This document shows, one piece after another, positions 29,037 through 40,399 of a DNA stretch of 64,000 nt. The position numbers and the translations under genes were made by a program. The DNA is taken from the NCBI RefSeq assembly GCF_015350975.1, contig NZ_JADKRX010000001.1, positions 1-64,000 on the forward strand, read 5' to 3'. The notes under the pieces were generated by a model. That model searched no databases and was not told the DNA's origin. It worked only from the letters and a program-made list of their open reading frames with translations. Numbering within the stretch: position 1 is the first letter of the stretch; each line of letters opens with the position of its first letter. Origin of the DNA: Curtobacterium sp. VKM Ac-1395. Lineage in GTDB: Bacteria > Actinomycetota > Actinomycetes > Actinomycetales > Microbacteriaceae.

Positions 29037-30085
29037 GCTGCTCGGCTCCCGACTGCGAGGCTCCACGCGACGGCGATGGACCCGCCGCGCTCGCGGAGGA
29101 CGTCCGGCCCGATGCCGCGTCCGGCGCGAGCGGAGATGAACGGGTCACCGAGGGCGACCGGGAGACCCGAGGACTCGCCGAGGCCCTCGCGGAGCCCGGG
29201 GAGCGCGGCCCCACCGCCGACCAGCAGGATCCCGCGGACCGGCTCCTCCGGGCGGGTGTTCGCGAAGTAGTTGACGGTGTTGCGGATGCTCTGCATGAGC
29301 TCTCCGACCGCCTCCCGGGTCACGGCGACGGCCCGGACGTCGTCCGTGGTGCGGGTCACACCGGACAGGCCGAAGTGCCGCTTGACCGCCTCGGCCTCGG
29401 GCACGCCGATCTCCAGGCGGGCGGCGATCGACTTCGTCACGTCCGCTCCCCCGGTCGGGATGATCCGGACGAACTTGGGGATGCCGTCCGTCGCGATGAC
29501 GACGGAGGTGGTGGTCGCGCCGCAGTCGACGATCGCGACGGTTCCCGCGCCGGCGACCCGCGGGGCCAGCACCCGCGTCAGCGCGAACGGGATCAGGTCG
29601 ACGGCGACGGGGTTGAGCCCGGCGAGCTGCACCGCGTTGACGTTCGCGAGGACCGCGTCCTTGATCGCGGCGACGAGGAGTCCGTGTACGACTGGACCGC
29701 TCTCGCCGGTGCCCTCGGACGTCGGGTAGAAGTCGAGGATCGCCTCGCCGACCGGGACCGGCAGCATGTCCTGCACCTGGAACGGCAGCGACTCCCGGAT
29801 CTGCGCGATGGGGGCCTTGGGCACAGTCAGGTCGCGCGAGAGCACCCGCTGGTTGCCCATGCCGAGGACGACGTCCTTGCTCCTGAACTTGCCGAGGGCC
29901 CACAGCGACCGGAGTGCGCCCGCGACGGTGTTCGCCTGGAGCACCTCGCCGTGCTTGGTCGACTCGTCAGGGGCCGCGATCTCGGCGAACCGGAGGATCG
30001 TCGGCTGCGGCTTGTCGACGTCGGCGACCTCGACGGCGCGGATGACGTCCGCGCCGATGTCGATGCCGACGATGTTCTTCGCCAT
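29033..30085 (-). CDS. pilM: Type IV pilus assembly ATPase-fold protein PilM
   Basis: PilM is a cytosolic actin-like (FtsA-like) protein that binds PilN. The 350-aa protein has phosphate and nucleotide loops: VGIDIGADVIRAVEV, AIVDCGATTTSVVIA and ILLVGGGAALPGL. ATG 30085 has GGAAGGAA upstream. It lies 41 bp after the prepilin peptidase. Confidence 0.92.
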   Translation of the reverse strand: MAKNIVGIDIGADVIRAVEVADVDKPQPTILRFAEIAAPDESTKHGEVLQANTVAGALRSLWALGKFRSKDVVLGMGNQRVLSRDLTVPKAPIAQIRESLPFQVQDMLPVPVGEAILDFYPTSEGTGESGPVVHGLLVAAIKDAVLANVNAVQLAGLNPVAVDLIPFALTRVLAPRVAGAGTVAIVDCGATTTSVVIATDGIPKFVRIIPTGGADVTKSIAARLEIGVPEAEAVKRHFGLSGVTRTTDDVRAVAVTREAVGELMQSIRNTVNYFANTRPEEPVRGILLVGGGAALPGLREGLGESSGLPVALGDPFISARAGRGIGPDVLRERGGSIAVAWSLAVGSRAA

Positions 30086-30126
30086 GTCGTGTTCCTTCCG
30101 GGTCCGTGCTGAACGTGGGTCGGCCG

Positions 30127-30969
30127 TCAGGCCAGACCGAGGAGTGCGAGGTAGGCGTGCCAGACGGGTTCGCCGGCGAAGGCCCCGATCCACGCACCCA
30201 GGAGCATCCAGGGGCCGAACGGGATACCGACCCCCCGGCCGGTGCGACGCACGAGCATGAGGACGATGCCGAAGGTACCGCCGAGGAGGAAGGCTCCGAA
30301 AGCACCCACTGCGAGGGGGCCCCATCCGAGGTACGCGAGGACCAGCCCGAGTGCGCCGGCGAGCTTCACGTCGCCCATGCCCATCCCGCGCGGGACTGCG
30401 ATGGCCAGCAACAGGTAGACACCACCGAGCACGGCGAGCCCCCCGACGCCCCGGACCAGTGCTGCCCAGTCACCCGTCAGCACGCTCGCACCAGCCAGCA
30501 GGACGCCCAGGACCGGGTACATCGGGAGCACGATCGCGTTCGGCAGCCGCTGCGTCTCGAGGTCGATCAGGGTGAGCGCGACGCTGACGGCTGCCAGGTA
30601 GAGGAGCGCGAGCAGGAGCACGGTCTGTCCTGCCGACGTCGCACCGTCGACAGCGCCGTCCGGCAGGAACCGCAGGGCGACCACCACGAAGAAGGCGGCG
30701 GTGCCGAGCTCCACGAGGGGGTACCGGACGGAGATCGGCGCCGCGCAGTCTCGGCAGCGACCGCGGAGGAGCAGCCAGGAGAGCACGGGCACGTTGTCCA
30801 CCCGGCGGATGCTGCTGCCGCACTTCGGGCAGGACGACGCGGGGGCGACGACCGACAGCCCAGCGGGGACCCGGTGCACGACGACGTTGAGGAACGAGCC
30901 GATCGCCAGGCCCAGCACACCACCGAGACCGAGGACCATCGCCGCGAGGGGCATCAGCGACGCGGTCAC
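30127..30969 (-). CDS. pilD: Prepilin peptidase/N-methyltransferase
   Basis: It cleaves prepilins after Gly and methylates the new N-terminus. The 280-aa membrane protein starts at GTG 30969, overlapping the previous gene by 4 bp. The zinc-binding cytoplasmic domain has CPKCGSS and CRDCAAPIS. The two active-site Asp are in LIDLETQRLPN and GMGDVKLAGALG (GMGD motif). Eight or so helices fit the bifunctional form. Its own substrates are encoded directly upstream. Confidence 0.94.
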   Translation of the reverse strand: MTASLMPLAAMVLGLGGVLGLAIGSFLNVVVHRVPAGLSVVAPASSCPKCGSSIRRVDNVPVLSWLLLRGRCRDCAAPISVRYPLVELGTAAFFVVVALRFLPDGAVDGATSAGQTVLLLALLYLAAVSVALTLIDLETQRLPNAIVLPMYPVLGVLLAGASVLTGDWAALVRGVGGLAVLGGVYLLLAIAVPRGMGMGDVKLAGALGLVLAYLGWGPLAVGAFGAFLLGGTFGIVLMLVRRTGRGVGIPFGPWMLLGAWIGAFAGEPVWHAYLALLGLA

Positions 30970-32804
30970 GGGACCGGCGCTCCGTTCACGTCGTACGCCG
31001 TCTTCGACTCCACCTGGCTGGCGACGCGGTACGTGGTCACCGTCGGCTGCGGGAACTTCGGCGGCGTGTACGTCGCCAGGCTGGAGTCGAACCGGTAGTT
31101 CTTGTCGAAGCCCTGACCGCTGGCGAGACCGACCGCACCGCGGAAGTTCTGGGCGATCGAGCCGCTGACCGTCAGCGTCCCGCGCCCGGCCGTCGAGCCC
31201 CTCGTCCAGTTCTGGACGACGAAGGTGCCGAGGTTCGACAGGATCGCCGCGTTCACCTCGCGGTTGGCGGGCAGGATCGGGTTGCCGGCCGAGTTCACCG
31301 GGTTCCACACCCAGACCGCGCGCTGGCCGATGAGCCCCAGCACGGTGGAGGGAGTCCGGGTGGACGGGTACTTGACGTCCCCGGTGACGTAGAGGTAGTT
31401 CTCCGCGGCGACGGTCACGGCCTTGTCGACGGTCCCCTGGACGAAGGCGTCACCGCGGTCGCAGCCGTACGGCGTGACGACGTTGGCGCCGGCTCCGGCC
31501 GTCGGGTCGGCCTCGGACGTCGTCGAGGAGTTCCCGACGAAGGGGTACCCGACCCCGTTCGCCTTCGAGCTGGTCCACTGGCTGGCCGTCCCCGCGGTGT
31601 CGCAGGCCGTCGGGAGGGTCTTCGTCTCGGCGTTGCCCTTCCAGTAGTTCGGGTCCTGGGTCGTCCCGGCGGCCCGCGCCGCTGGTTCGTTCTGCACGAA
31701 GACCATGTTGTTCTTCGGGATCGGGACCGTTGCCCCGGACCCGCTCCGGAGGTCGGCGAGTCGGCCGCACTTGTCCGGCTGCGACGGCGCTCCGGTGATC
31801 ACCGCACCAGGTGTCGCCGTCGCTCCGGTCACGTTGCTCCGGATCGTCAACGGGGACAGGACCGTCATGGTGCCGTTGCCGTTGAAGGTGATCTTCGTCG
31901 GGCCGGTGTACAGGCACCCGGTGCCCTCGACGGTGTCCGTGGTCGCCGGCAGGTCGGACCGCATCGAGTCGCGCAGGTCCCCGATCGTCGACGGCGGCGT
32001 GAGCGTCGAGACGGTCGTCGGGTTCGAGGCGAACTTCGCGGCGGCGGTCCCACAGTTCGCACTCGTCCAGCCGTAGACGCTCTGGAAGGTGCTCTTGAAC
32101 GTCGCACCGCAGGCCTTGATCTGGTCGTTCGACCGCACCGGCCCCTCGAGCGTGTCGTTCTGCCCGAACTGGATCTGGTCGCAGGTCGTGCTCGTCGCCG
32201 CGGGGCGGTACGCACTCGTGCAGGGCGCGGTGAACGTGCCCTTCTCGTTCGTGACGGTCGGGTCCCCGGACTCGTAGTTCGTGAAGTAGAGGTAGTTGGA
32301 GAAGCCGTCCGGACGCACGTTCGCGACCACGGTCCTGGTCGTGTTGCCGGCGCGGCCCGTCGACTGCAGGCGGATGACGCCCTGGGACGAGAGCTTGCTG
32401 TTGTCCACCGCGTACCGGAAGGACGCGTCGCTGGCCGAACCGTCCGCCGTGGGCACGGTCACCCACGCGGTACCCGACTGGTAGTTGAACGCCGGGTTCC
32501 CGCCGGTGCCCTTCGGGAAGCTGCTGGTGCCGCTGGCGACACTGAACGGCGCGTTCGCCTGGCCGTAGGTGCCGTACGTGTTGTCGGCGTTGAGGCGCGA
32601 CTGGTAGTCGGCGACACCCGCGTAGGCCGCGGCGATCGCACGGTTCCACGCCGTGTCGGTGGAGGTGACGCGCGCACCGCTCGTCGCCACCGCGACCATC
32701 GTCGCGACGAGGAGCATCACGACCATGCCGATGAGGACGACCACGGCCAACGCGACGCCACGCTCGTCGTCGCGCGCGCGGATCGTCCGGAGGAGACGGA
32801 TCAC
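30966..32804 (-). CDS. Very large PilX/GspK-type minor prepilin
   Basis: The 612-aa protein starts at GTG 32804. The N-terminus has a prepilin signal (ARDDERG, cleavage before VALAVVVLIGMVVMLLVATM) without Glu at +5, as in PilX and GspK types that cap pili. A very long, Thr/Ser/Asn-rich exported part with about nine Cys follows (CTSAYRPAATSTTCDQ, NYWKGNAETKTLPTACDTAG, YGCDRGDAFVQ). The usual length is ~150-300 aa. A tip or adhesive role is inferred. It is coupled to its neighbours by 4-bp overlaps on both sides. Confidence 0.8.
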   Translation of the reverse strand: MIRLLRTIRARDDERGVALAVVVLIGMVVMLLVATMVAVATSGARVTSTDTAWNRAIAAAYAGVADYQSRLNADNTYGTYGQANAPFSVASGTSSFPKGTGGNPAFNYQSGTAWVTVPTADGSASDASFRYAVDNSKLSSQGVIRLQSTGRAGNTTRTVVANVRPDGFSNYLYFTNYESGDPTVTNEKGTFTAPCTSAYRPAATSTTCDQIQFGQNDTLEGPVRSNDQIKACGATFKSTFQSVYGWTSANCGTAAAKFASNPTTVSTLTPPSTIGDLRDSMRSDLPATTDTVEGTGCLYTGPTKITFNGNGTMTVLSPLTIRSNVTGATATPGAVITGAPSQPDKCGRLADLRSGSGATVPIPKNNMVFVQNEPAARAAGTTQDPNYWKGNAETKTLPTACDTAGTASQWTSSKANGVGYPFVGNSSTTSEADPTAGAGANVVTPYGCDRGDAFVQGTVDKAVTVAAENYLYVTGDVKYPSTRTPSTVLGLIGQRAVWVWNPVNSAGNPILPANREVNAAILSNLGTFVVQNWTRGSTAGRGTLTVSGSIAQNFRGAVGLASGQGFDKNYRFDSSLATYTPPKFPQPTVTTYRVASQVESKTAYDVNGAPVP

Positions 32805-33508
32805 GAGGAGGCTCCCATCACGATGTTCGGCATGCTGGCCGTGTTGGTCAGGGACACGGCGTTCGGGTCCGTCGCGTTCGCGCCGATGGTGACGCTGACG
32901 TCGACTGCTCGGATGTCCGGGAGGTCGACGGCCGCGACCGGCGCCGTCGACGAACCGAGCGGGGTGTCAGCCGCGTCCGAGAACGCGAAGAGGGACGTGC
33001 TCGTCACGGACGTCGCCAGGGTGCGGGTCGAGCTCGGTGCCGCGGACAGCAGCGACCCGGTCGCCAGCGGGAACGAGTAGTACGAGGAGTTCCCGGCGAC
33101 CGCCGTGCCGTACCACTTGGTCTCGGTGATCACCTTGCGGGTCGTGTCCAGGGTCAGCTGGACCTCGACCGCCTTCGACAGGCTGGAGTCGAGGTTGACG
33201 TAGGCGAAGAACCGGACCGAGGTGGCGCTCGCGTACTGGAACGCGAACTGCGAGTCGTCGCCGGTGGGGACCGGGTTGTCCGTCGCCGCCCGCAGGTTGC
33301 GGCCGACCTCGTTCATCACGATCGCGGCGACACGGGTGTTGGCGCTGACGGAACTCGCGACCTTCGCTGCCTTCTGCGAGGAGACCAGGAACGACCCCGC
33401 CACCGTCAGGATCAGGACCGAGAGCGACATCGCGATGATGAGCTCGGACAACGTGAGGCCGCGTTCCTCGCCCCGGGCCCGCGCCAGGAGGCGCTGCAGT
33501 CGTGTCAT
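32801..33508 (-). CDS. PilW-like minor prepilin
   Basis: The 235-aa product starts at ATG 33508. Class III signal: ARGEERG, cut before LTLSELIIAMSLSVLILTVA, with Glu at +5. The long alpha helix (SSQKAAKVASSVSANTRVAA) leads to a beta-rich C-terminus (VTETKWYGTAVAGNSSYYSF). It overlaps the previous stop (TGATG) and the next GTG by 4 bp. Confidence 0.82.
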   Translation of the reverse strand: MTRLQRLLARARGEERGLTLSELIIAMSLSVLILTVAGSFLVSSQKAAKVASSVSANTRVAAIVMNEVGRNLRAATDNPVPTGDDSQFAFQYASATSVRFFAYVNLDSSLSKAVEVQLTLDTTRKVITETKWYGTAVAGNSSYYSFPLATGSLLSAAPSSTRTLATSVTSTSLFAFSDAADTPLGSSTAPVAAVDLPDIRAVDVSVTIGANATDPNAVSLTNTASMPNIVMGASS

Positions 33509-34896
33509 CACGGTGTCGGCACCGTCCTCGGGTCGAGCGTGACGACGTTGCCGTTCACGGAGGTGTTGACGTTCAGGACACCGGGCGTCGCGCCCACGGT
33601 CTGGCTGTTCGAGCTGAGCAGTCCGCCGAGCGCGGTGCTCCCCCGGAGCGTCCACGAGCCGTACGGCAGCGCGATGGTTGTCGGCGTCAGGCTGTTCAGC
33701 CCGGTGAACGAGTACGTCGTCGCCGGGGAGCACCCGGGGTCCCCCGCCGACGGGCTCGTGTTCTTGACCGTCGCCACCAGCACGGTGTCGAGGCCGCTCA
33801 GCTTCACGTCGACGATGCCCATGGGCGCGCGGGCAGTGGCCGCGGTCGCGCTCGTCGGGTTGAAGCCCGGTGTCCCGAGCGACGTGTTCGAGTCGGTGAA
33901 GACGAACGGCGACACGACGAGCTTGCTCGCGGTGGGCGTGCTCCACGCGGTCGGGTCGACGTCGGTGCAGGTCGAGGTGTAGCTCCCGGCGACGACGTTC
34001 CAGCCGTCGGAGTACGGGAACAGCGTCGTGGAGGTCGTGGAGATCGTCTTGACCGCGCTGGCGTTCTGGAAGCTCGTGGTCATGGACGTCGGGAGCTTCA
34101 CCGCCTTGCCGTTCGCGTTCAGCGGCGCTCCGACCGTGACGTTGATGCCCTGGTCGTACGTGAAGGTCTTGTTGCCGACACCGCCGGTGGTGGTCGTCAC
34201 GTCGAAGTACGGTGCCGGCGCCCCGTCGGGGTCGATGTTGCCGGCCTTCGTGATCGTGATCCGGTAGGTACCCGGCGTGACACCGAGGGCGTAGCTGCAC
34301 CCGTTGGCATCGGTCGCCGCCGGCTGGGCCGGGAGGCTCTTGGCACCGTCCGCGCGGGCGGTGATCGCGACGTTGACGCCCTGGTTCGGCCCGCCGGTGG
34401 CGGTCTGCACGCCGACGACGATGGTCGAGGCGGTCGCGCTCGAGACTGCCGAGGACGGGGCGATGAGCGAGTCGATGACGACGCGCTTCTGCTTCGGGGA
34501 GGAGTGGCTCGACCACGACACCGTGACGGCCACGCGCTTGTAGGCGAGCACCCCGCTGCCGGCACCACAGGAGTTGTCGGTGCCGTCGGAGTTGATCCAG
34601 TTGGTGGTGCGCTTGATCGTGTAGTTCTGGGCGCCGATCGCCTGCTGGGACGTGTCGTCGTCGAGCGTGAACACGTCCTTGGTGCTGCGCGCCGCGTCGA
34701 GGGCTTGATTCGCGAGGTTCAGCGCGGCTTCACGGGAGCGGTTGTCCTGAGTCAGGAACAGCGTCGACGCGATGCCCATCGCGACACCGGCGGCGATGAT
34801 CGCGAAGATGGTCATCGCGACCATGACCTCGATGATCGAGAAGCCCTCGTCGGACTCCCGTGCCGCCCGGAGACGACGTGCGACTGCGGTGATCAC
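33508..34896 (-). CDS. Large PilV-like minor prepilin with extra beta domains
   Basis: The 462-aa protein begins at a GTG. Signal: RESDEG, cut before FSIIEVMVAMTIFAIIAAGV, Glu at +5. After ~150 residues of pilin-like head come two or more beta domains. One is CNA-B/carboxypeptidase-regulatory-like (GPNQGVNVAITARADG..., GVTPGTYRITITKAG), then a segment ending YGSWTLRGSTALG. Such add-on domains suggest an adhesive tip pilin. It lies 90 bp after pilA. Confidence 0.8.
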   Translation of the reverse strand: MITAVARRLRAARESDEGFSIIEVMVAMTIFAIIAAGVAMGIASTLFLTQDNRSREAALNLANQALDAARSTKDVFTLDDDTSQQAIGAQNYTIKRTTNWINSDGTDNSCGAGSGVLAYKRVAVTVSWSSHSSPKQKRVVIDSLIAPSSAVSSATASTIVVGVQTATGGPNQGVNVAITARADGAKSLPAQPAATDANGCSYALGVTPGTYRITITKAGNIDPDGAPAPYFDVTTTTGGVGNKTFTYDQGINVTVGAPLNANGKAVKLPTSMTTSFQNASAVKTISTTSTTLFPYSDGWNVVAGSYTSTCTDVDPTAWSTPTASKLVVSPFVFTDSNTSLGTPGFNPTSATAATARAPMGIVDVKLSGLDTVLVATVKNTSPSAGDPGCSPATTYSFTGLNSLTPTTIALPYGSWTLRGSTALGGLLSSNSQTVGATPGVLNVNTSVNGNVVTLDPRTVPTP

Positions 34897-34986
34897 GCGC
34901 TGCTCCTCTCGGTCGTGCCCGTGCGGTGCTGGTGTGCGGACGGGGCGGATCGATGACTCGACCCGCCCCGTCCGCCGTCAGGATGA

Positions 34987-35451
34987 CTACGACGCGGTGG
35001 CTGCGGTGAACACACCCGCGGAGCAGGTGCCCTTGGCGGCGCCACTGGTGTCGGTGATGCCGAAGTTCGTGCCCGACTTGCTCTTGGCCTGGATGCAGAA
35101 CGCCTTGCCGTCCGCCGTCGCCGTGTAGGTGAGCGTGTCGGAGCTGTTGCTCGTCGCGCCAGCCGGCTTGTACTTGTTGTCGCCGAAGTTCGGCGGGGTG
35201 GTCGGGAACGTCGCCGTGTTGTCCTGGGTCTGCACCGCGATGATCGCCGTCTTCGTGTTGGACAGGTCCGACTGCGCGCCCGAGTCCTTCGCGTTGTTCT
35301 GGATGCCGAGGTACACCGGGATGGCGATCGCGGCGAGGATGCCGATGATGATCACGACGACCAGGAGCTCGATCAGGGTGAAGCCCTTGTCGTTGTTCTC
35401 GACGAGGCCGTTGCGGCGAGCGTTCAGCTTGCCCATGAGAGCGGAGTACAT
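34987..35451 (-). CDS. pilA: Major type IV pilin PilA-like
   Basis: The 154-aa prepilin has leader ...VENNDKG cut before FTLIELLVVVIIIGILAAIA (Glu at +5), followed by IPVYLGIQNNAKDSGAQSDL. Two Cys (AFCIQAKS, GTCSAGVF) can close the D-region loop. ATG 35451 has GGAAGAG just upstream; ATG 35463 is less likely. The gap to pilC on one side (200 bp, hairpin) implies its own promoter and high expression, typical of the major subunit. Confidence 0.9.
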   Translation of the reverse strand: MYSALMGKLNARRNGLVENNDKGFTLIELLVVVIIIGILAAIAIPVYLGIQNNAKDSGAQSDLSNTKTAIIAVQTQDNTATFPTTPPNFGDNKYKPAGATSNSSDTLTYTATADGKAFCIQAKSKSGTNFGITDTSGAAKGTCSAGVFTAATAS

Positions 35452-35606
35452 GTGCTCTTCCATTCTTTCGGGAATGATTTCGGAAAGGGTTCGGGGGCTA
35501 GCTCTGCCGCCGGTGTCGAGCGTATTCACGCCGGTTTCCGGGCATAATCCCGAGAACGGGGGGCACCGCGGTGTGAAATGCCCCCAGTACCGGGGGTGAC
35601 GACGAA

Positions 35607-35636
35607 GCGGACCACCCCCGCCAGGGGGTGGTCCGC
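35607..35636 (-). terminator. Terminator hairpin after pilC
   Basis: A perfect 13-bp stem (35607-35619 with 35624-35636) with GCCA loop starts 15 nt after the pilC stop. A second small stem (CCCCC/GGGGG, 35581-35595) follows. It separates pilB-pilT-pilC from pilA. Confidence 0.75.
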
Positions 35637-35651
35637 CGTGAGGGGTCCTCG

Positions 35652-36874
35652 TTACTTGATCAGCGTGGAGATCTGGAAGATCGGCAGGTAGAGCGCGACG
35701 ATCATGCCACCGACGACCACGCCGAGGAACGCGATGAGCAGCGGCTCGATGAGTGACGTCAGTGCTTCGGTGGTGGATTCCACTTCATTGTCGTAGAACG
35801 TCGCGATGCGTTCCAACATCAATTCCATGGAACCCGCGTCTTCACCGACGGCGATCATCTGCGAGACCATTGTCGGGAACACCGTTTCGCGTTCCAGTGG
35901 AGCGGCGATCGATTCACCTTTCCGGACGGATTCGGAAACGCGGTTCAGCGCTTTCTCGACGACGAAGTTGTTCGACACCTGACCGGCGATGCTCAGCGCC
36001 TCGAGGATGGGCACGCCGGCGCCGATCATGTTCGACAGGTTCCGGGAGAACCGGGCCATCACGATCTTGCGGTTGAGCTGCCCGAACACCGGGAGCTTCA
36101 GCTTGAGCGGGTCGACGAACGCCCGGACCCGGTCGGTGTTCTTGTTCGCGCGCCACCAGAACCACCCGAGGATGATCGCCACGGCGAGGACCGGCCCGAC
36201 GTAGACCATCGCGTGCGAGAGGTAGACGAGCATCATCGTCGGCAGCGGGAGCTTGCCGCCGAGGCTGGAGAACATGTCCTGGAAGATCGGGACGATGAAC
36301 ACCAGCATGATGACGACCGCGGCGAGCGACATGCACAGCACGACGACCGGGTAGGTCATCGCGGACTTGATGGTCGAGCGGAGCTTGTGCTCCTTCTCGA
36401 AGTTGGTGGCGATGGAGTCCATGGCCTGGTCCAGGAAGCCGCCCGTCTCCCCGGCCCGGATCATGTTGATCATGATCGGCGGGAAGTCGACCGGGTACTT
36501 CGACACCGCGTCCGAGAAGGAGACACCGTGCTCCACCTCGTCGCGGACCTTCGACAGAACGCCCTTGAGCTTCTTGTTGTCCGTCTGGTCGGTGAGGATC
36601 GTCAGCGCCCGCAGCAGCGACAGCCCCGACGACAGCATCGTCGACGCCTGCCGCGCCATGATCGCCAGGTCCTTGAGCCCGACGCCCTTCTCGAACCCCG
36701 GGATCTTGATCTCGGTCTGCAGCCCGGAGCCGACCTTGGCCTCGCTGATGTCGATCGGCGAGACGCCCATCCCACGGAGCCGGGCGACGACGGCACCCTC
36801 GGACGCGGCGTCGAGCCGCCCCTTCACGAGCTTGCCGGCGACGTCCCGCCCGCGGTAGTCGAACGCAAGTGACA

Positions 36875-36875
<1 letters not shown>
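35652..36875 (-). CDS. pilC: Type IV pilus inner-membrane platform protein PilC
   Basis: PilC converts ATPase motion into pilin extraction. The 407-aa protein has two GspF domains (KDLAIMARQASTMLSSGLSL... and MARFSRNLSNMIGAGVPILE) and three or more helices (VVLCMSLAAVVIMLVFIVPI, GPVLAVAIILGWFWW, PLLIAFLGVVVGGMIVALYL). Its ATG shares a base with the pilT stop. From ~35,960 down to ~35,760 codons switch to GAA, AAA, TTG and AAT, unlike the rest of the gene and window. Confidence 0.94.
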
Positions 36876-38440
<1,565 letters not shown>

Positions 38441-38461
38441 GATGATCGTCCTCTGCCCTCG

Positions 38462-40126
38462 CTACGCGACCACGCGCATGATCTCGTCGATGCTCGTCAT
38501 GCCGAGCTTGACCTTCTCCCACCCGTCCTGCCGGAGAGTGAGCATGCCCTGGGCCTGCGCGACGCGGCTGATCTCAGCGCTCGAGGCCCGGGCGACGGCG
38601 AGCCGCTCGATCTCCTCGGACACGGTCATGACCTCGTGCAGGGCGATGCGGCCGCGGTACCCGGTGTTCGAGCACACGGCGCAGCCGATCGGGGCAAAGA
38701 ACGCGGGGACGTCCTGCCCGTCGATGAACCCGAGGGCGCGGAGCTGCTCGGGCTCGTAGATCGCCGGTGCCTTGCACCGGTCGCAGAGCTTGCGCGCCAG
38801 ACGCTGGGCGACGACGCAGTCGAGTGCGGAGCCCACCAGGAAGGGCTCGATGTCCATCTCCGTCAGGCGCGTGATGGCCGAGGGGGCATCGTTCGTGTGG
38901 AGGGTGGAGAGCACGAGGTGACCGGTGAGCGAGGCCTCGATGGCGATCTGGGCGGTCTCGTGGTCGCGGATCTCCCCGAGGAGCACGACGTCCGGGTCGG
39001 AGCGGAGGATGCTGCGCAGCGCGGACGCGAACGTCAGACCGGCCTTCGGGTTGACCTGCACCTGGTTGACGCCGGCCATCCGGTACTCGACCGGGTCCTC
39101 GACCGTGATGACGTTGATCTCCGGTTTGGCGACCGCGTTGAGGGTCGTGTACAGCGTGGTCGATTTGCCCGAGCCGGTGGGGCCCGTGACCAGGATCATC
39201 CCGTACGGCTTGGAGTAGGAGCGCTGGTACGCGGCGGCGTTCCGGTCGAGCAGGTTGAGGTCCTTGAGCGTCAGCGACGTGTTCGTGTTGTCGAGGATGC
39301 GCATGACGACCTTCTCGCCCCACACCGTCGGGAGCGTCGCCACGCGGAGGTCGATCTGCCGACCGCCGTGACGCACCGACATGCGGCCGTCCTGGGGCTT
39401 CCGACGCTCGGCGATGTCGATGTCGCTCATGATCTTCAGGCGGCTGATCACGCCGTTCTGGATGTTCTTGGGTGCCGGCGCCATCTCGTGCAGCACGCCG
39501 TCGATGCGGTAGCGGACACGGACCTCGTGCTCGCCGGGCTCGATGTGGATGTCCGAGGCGTGGTCCTGGATCGCCTGCGAGACGAGCAGGTTCACGAAGC
39601 GCACGATCGGGACGTCGTCGAGCGACCCGTCTGCGAGGTCGACCTGCTGCTCGGTGCTCCGGCCGGCCTCTTCCTCGAGCGACGAGGTCAGGTCGTTCAG
39701 CTCGTCGTCCGCCCGGAGGTAGCGGTCGAACGCGGTGGCGAGGTCGCGCTCGTCCACCTGCAGGGGCTTGATCATGCGACCGGATGCGGCGCGGGCGTCG
39801 TCGATCGCCAGCACGTTCGACGGGTTCACCATCGCGAGGACCAGGGTCTCGCCCTCGAACCCGATACCGAGGACGCCGTGGCGCCGACACAGCGCCGCCG
39901 GCAGCATCGACACCGCGGTGCCGTCGACCGGGTAGTCCGTCAGGGGCACGGTCTTCGAGTTGTTCGACGCGGCCCGCGCGGTGATGAACTGTGCCTCGCT
40001 CACCACGCCCTGCGTGACCAGGGAGCGGATGGAGCGTTCGTCGATGTCCTCGTCGCCCGTCAGGGAGTCGAGGTGCTCGATCGGGAGAGCGCCGTTCAGG
40101 ATCAGGATCTCGGAGAGCGTCGCCAT
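38462..40126 (-). CDS. pilB: Pilus extension ATPase PilB/GspE
   Basis: The 554-aa ATPase drives pilus polymerisation. It has an MshEN/GspE N-domain (TLSEILILNGALPIEHLDSL). Walker A is GPTGSGKST (315-323), the Asp box VEDPVEYRM, Walker B VLLGEIRD (381-388) and the zinc site C448, C451, C482, C485. ATG 40126 begins a family-like sequence. The frame is open further upstream but without homology. It is the first gene of the pilus cluster, 21 bp before pilT. Confidence 0.94.
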   Translation of the reverse strand: MATLSEILILNGALPIEHLDSLTGDEDIDERSIRSLVTQGVVSEAQFITARAASNNSKTVPLTDYPVDGTAVSMLPAALCRRHGVLGIGFEGETLVLAMVNPSNVLAIDDARAASGRMIKPLQVDERDLATAFDRYLRADDELNDLTSSLEEEAGRSTEQQVDLADGSLDDVPIVRFVNLLVSQAIQDHASDIHIEPGEHEVRVRYRIDGVLHEMAPAPKNIQNGVISRLKIMSDIDIAERRKPQDGRMSVRHGGRQIDLRVATLPTVWGEKVVMRILDNTNTSLTLKDLNLLDRNAAAYQRSYSKPYGMILVTGPTGSGKSTTLYTTLNAVAKPEINVITVEDPVEYRMAGVNQVQVNPKAGLTFASALRSILRSDPDVVLLGEIRDHETAQIAIEASLTGHLVLSTLHTNDAPSAITRLTEMDIEPFLVGSALDCVVAQRLARKLCDRCKAPAIYEPEQLRALGFIDGQDVPAFFAPIGCAVCSNTGYRGRIALHEVMTVSEEIERLAVARASSAEISRVAQAQGMLTLRQDGWEKVKLGMTSIDEIMRVVA

Positions 40127-40399
40127 GGGTCTCGGAGCCTCCTCGGTGTCGCGCGCAAGCGGGTGGGGTCGAAGCGCCGTCCAGGGGGCTCGGCGCTCGT
40201 CAACGCTACGTCCGGCACCGGTCGGTGCCGCAGTCCCAGAATGAGGGGGCGAGGGTGCCTCGGTGCACCCAGAACAGGGGTGCGTGGACAGTTCGGCCCG
40301 TGACGGCACCTGTGGAGGAACACCTGACAAACGGGACCGACACGAGCACGGCGCGCAGATCCCCTCGACGGGGCGAGCACCCAGAGGACATGATGAGTC

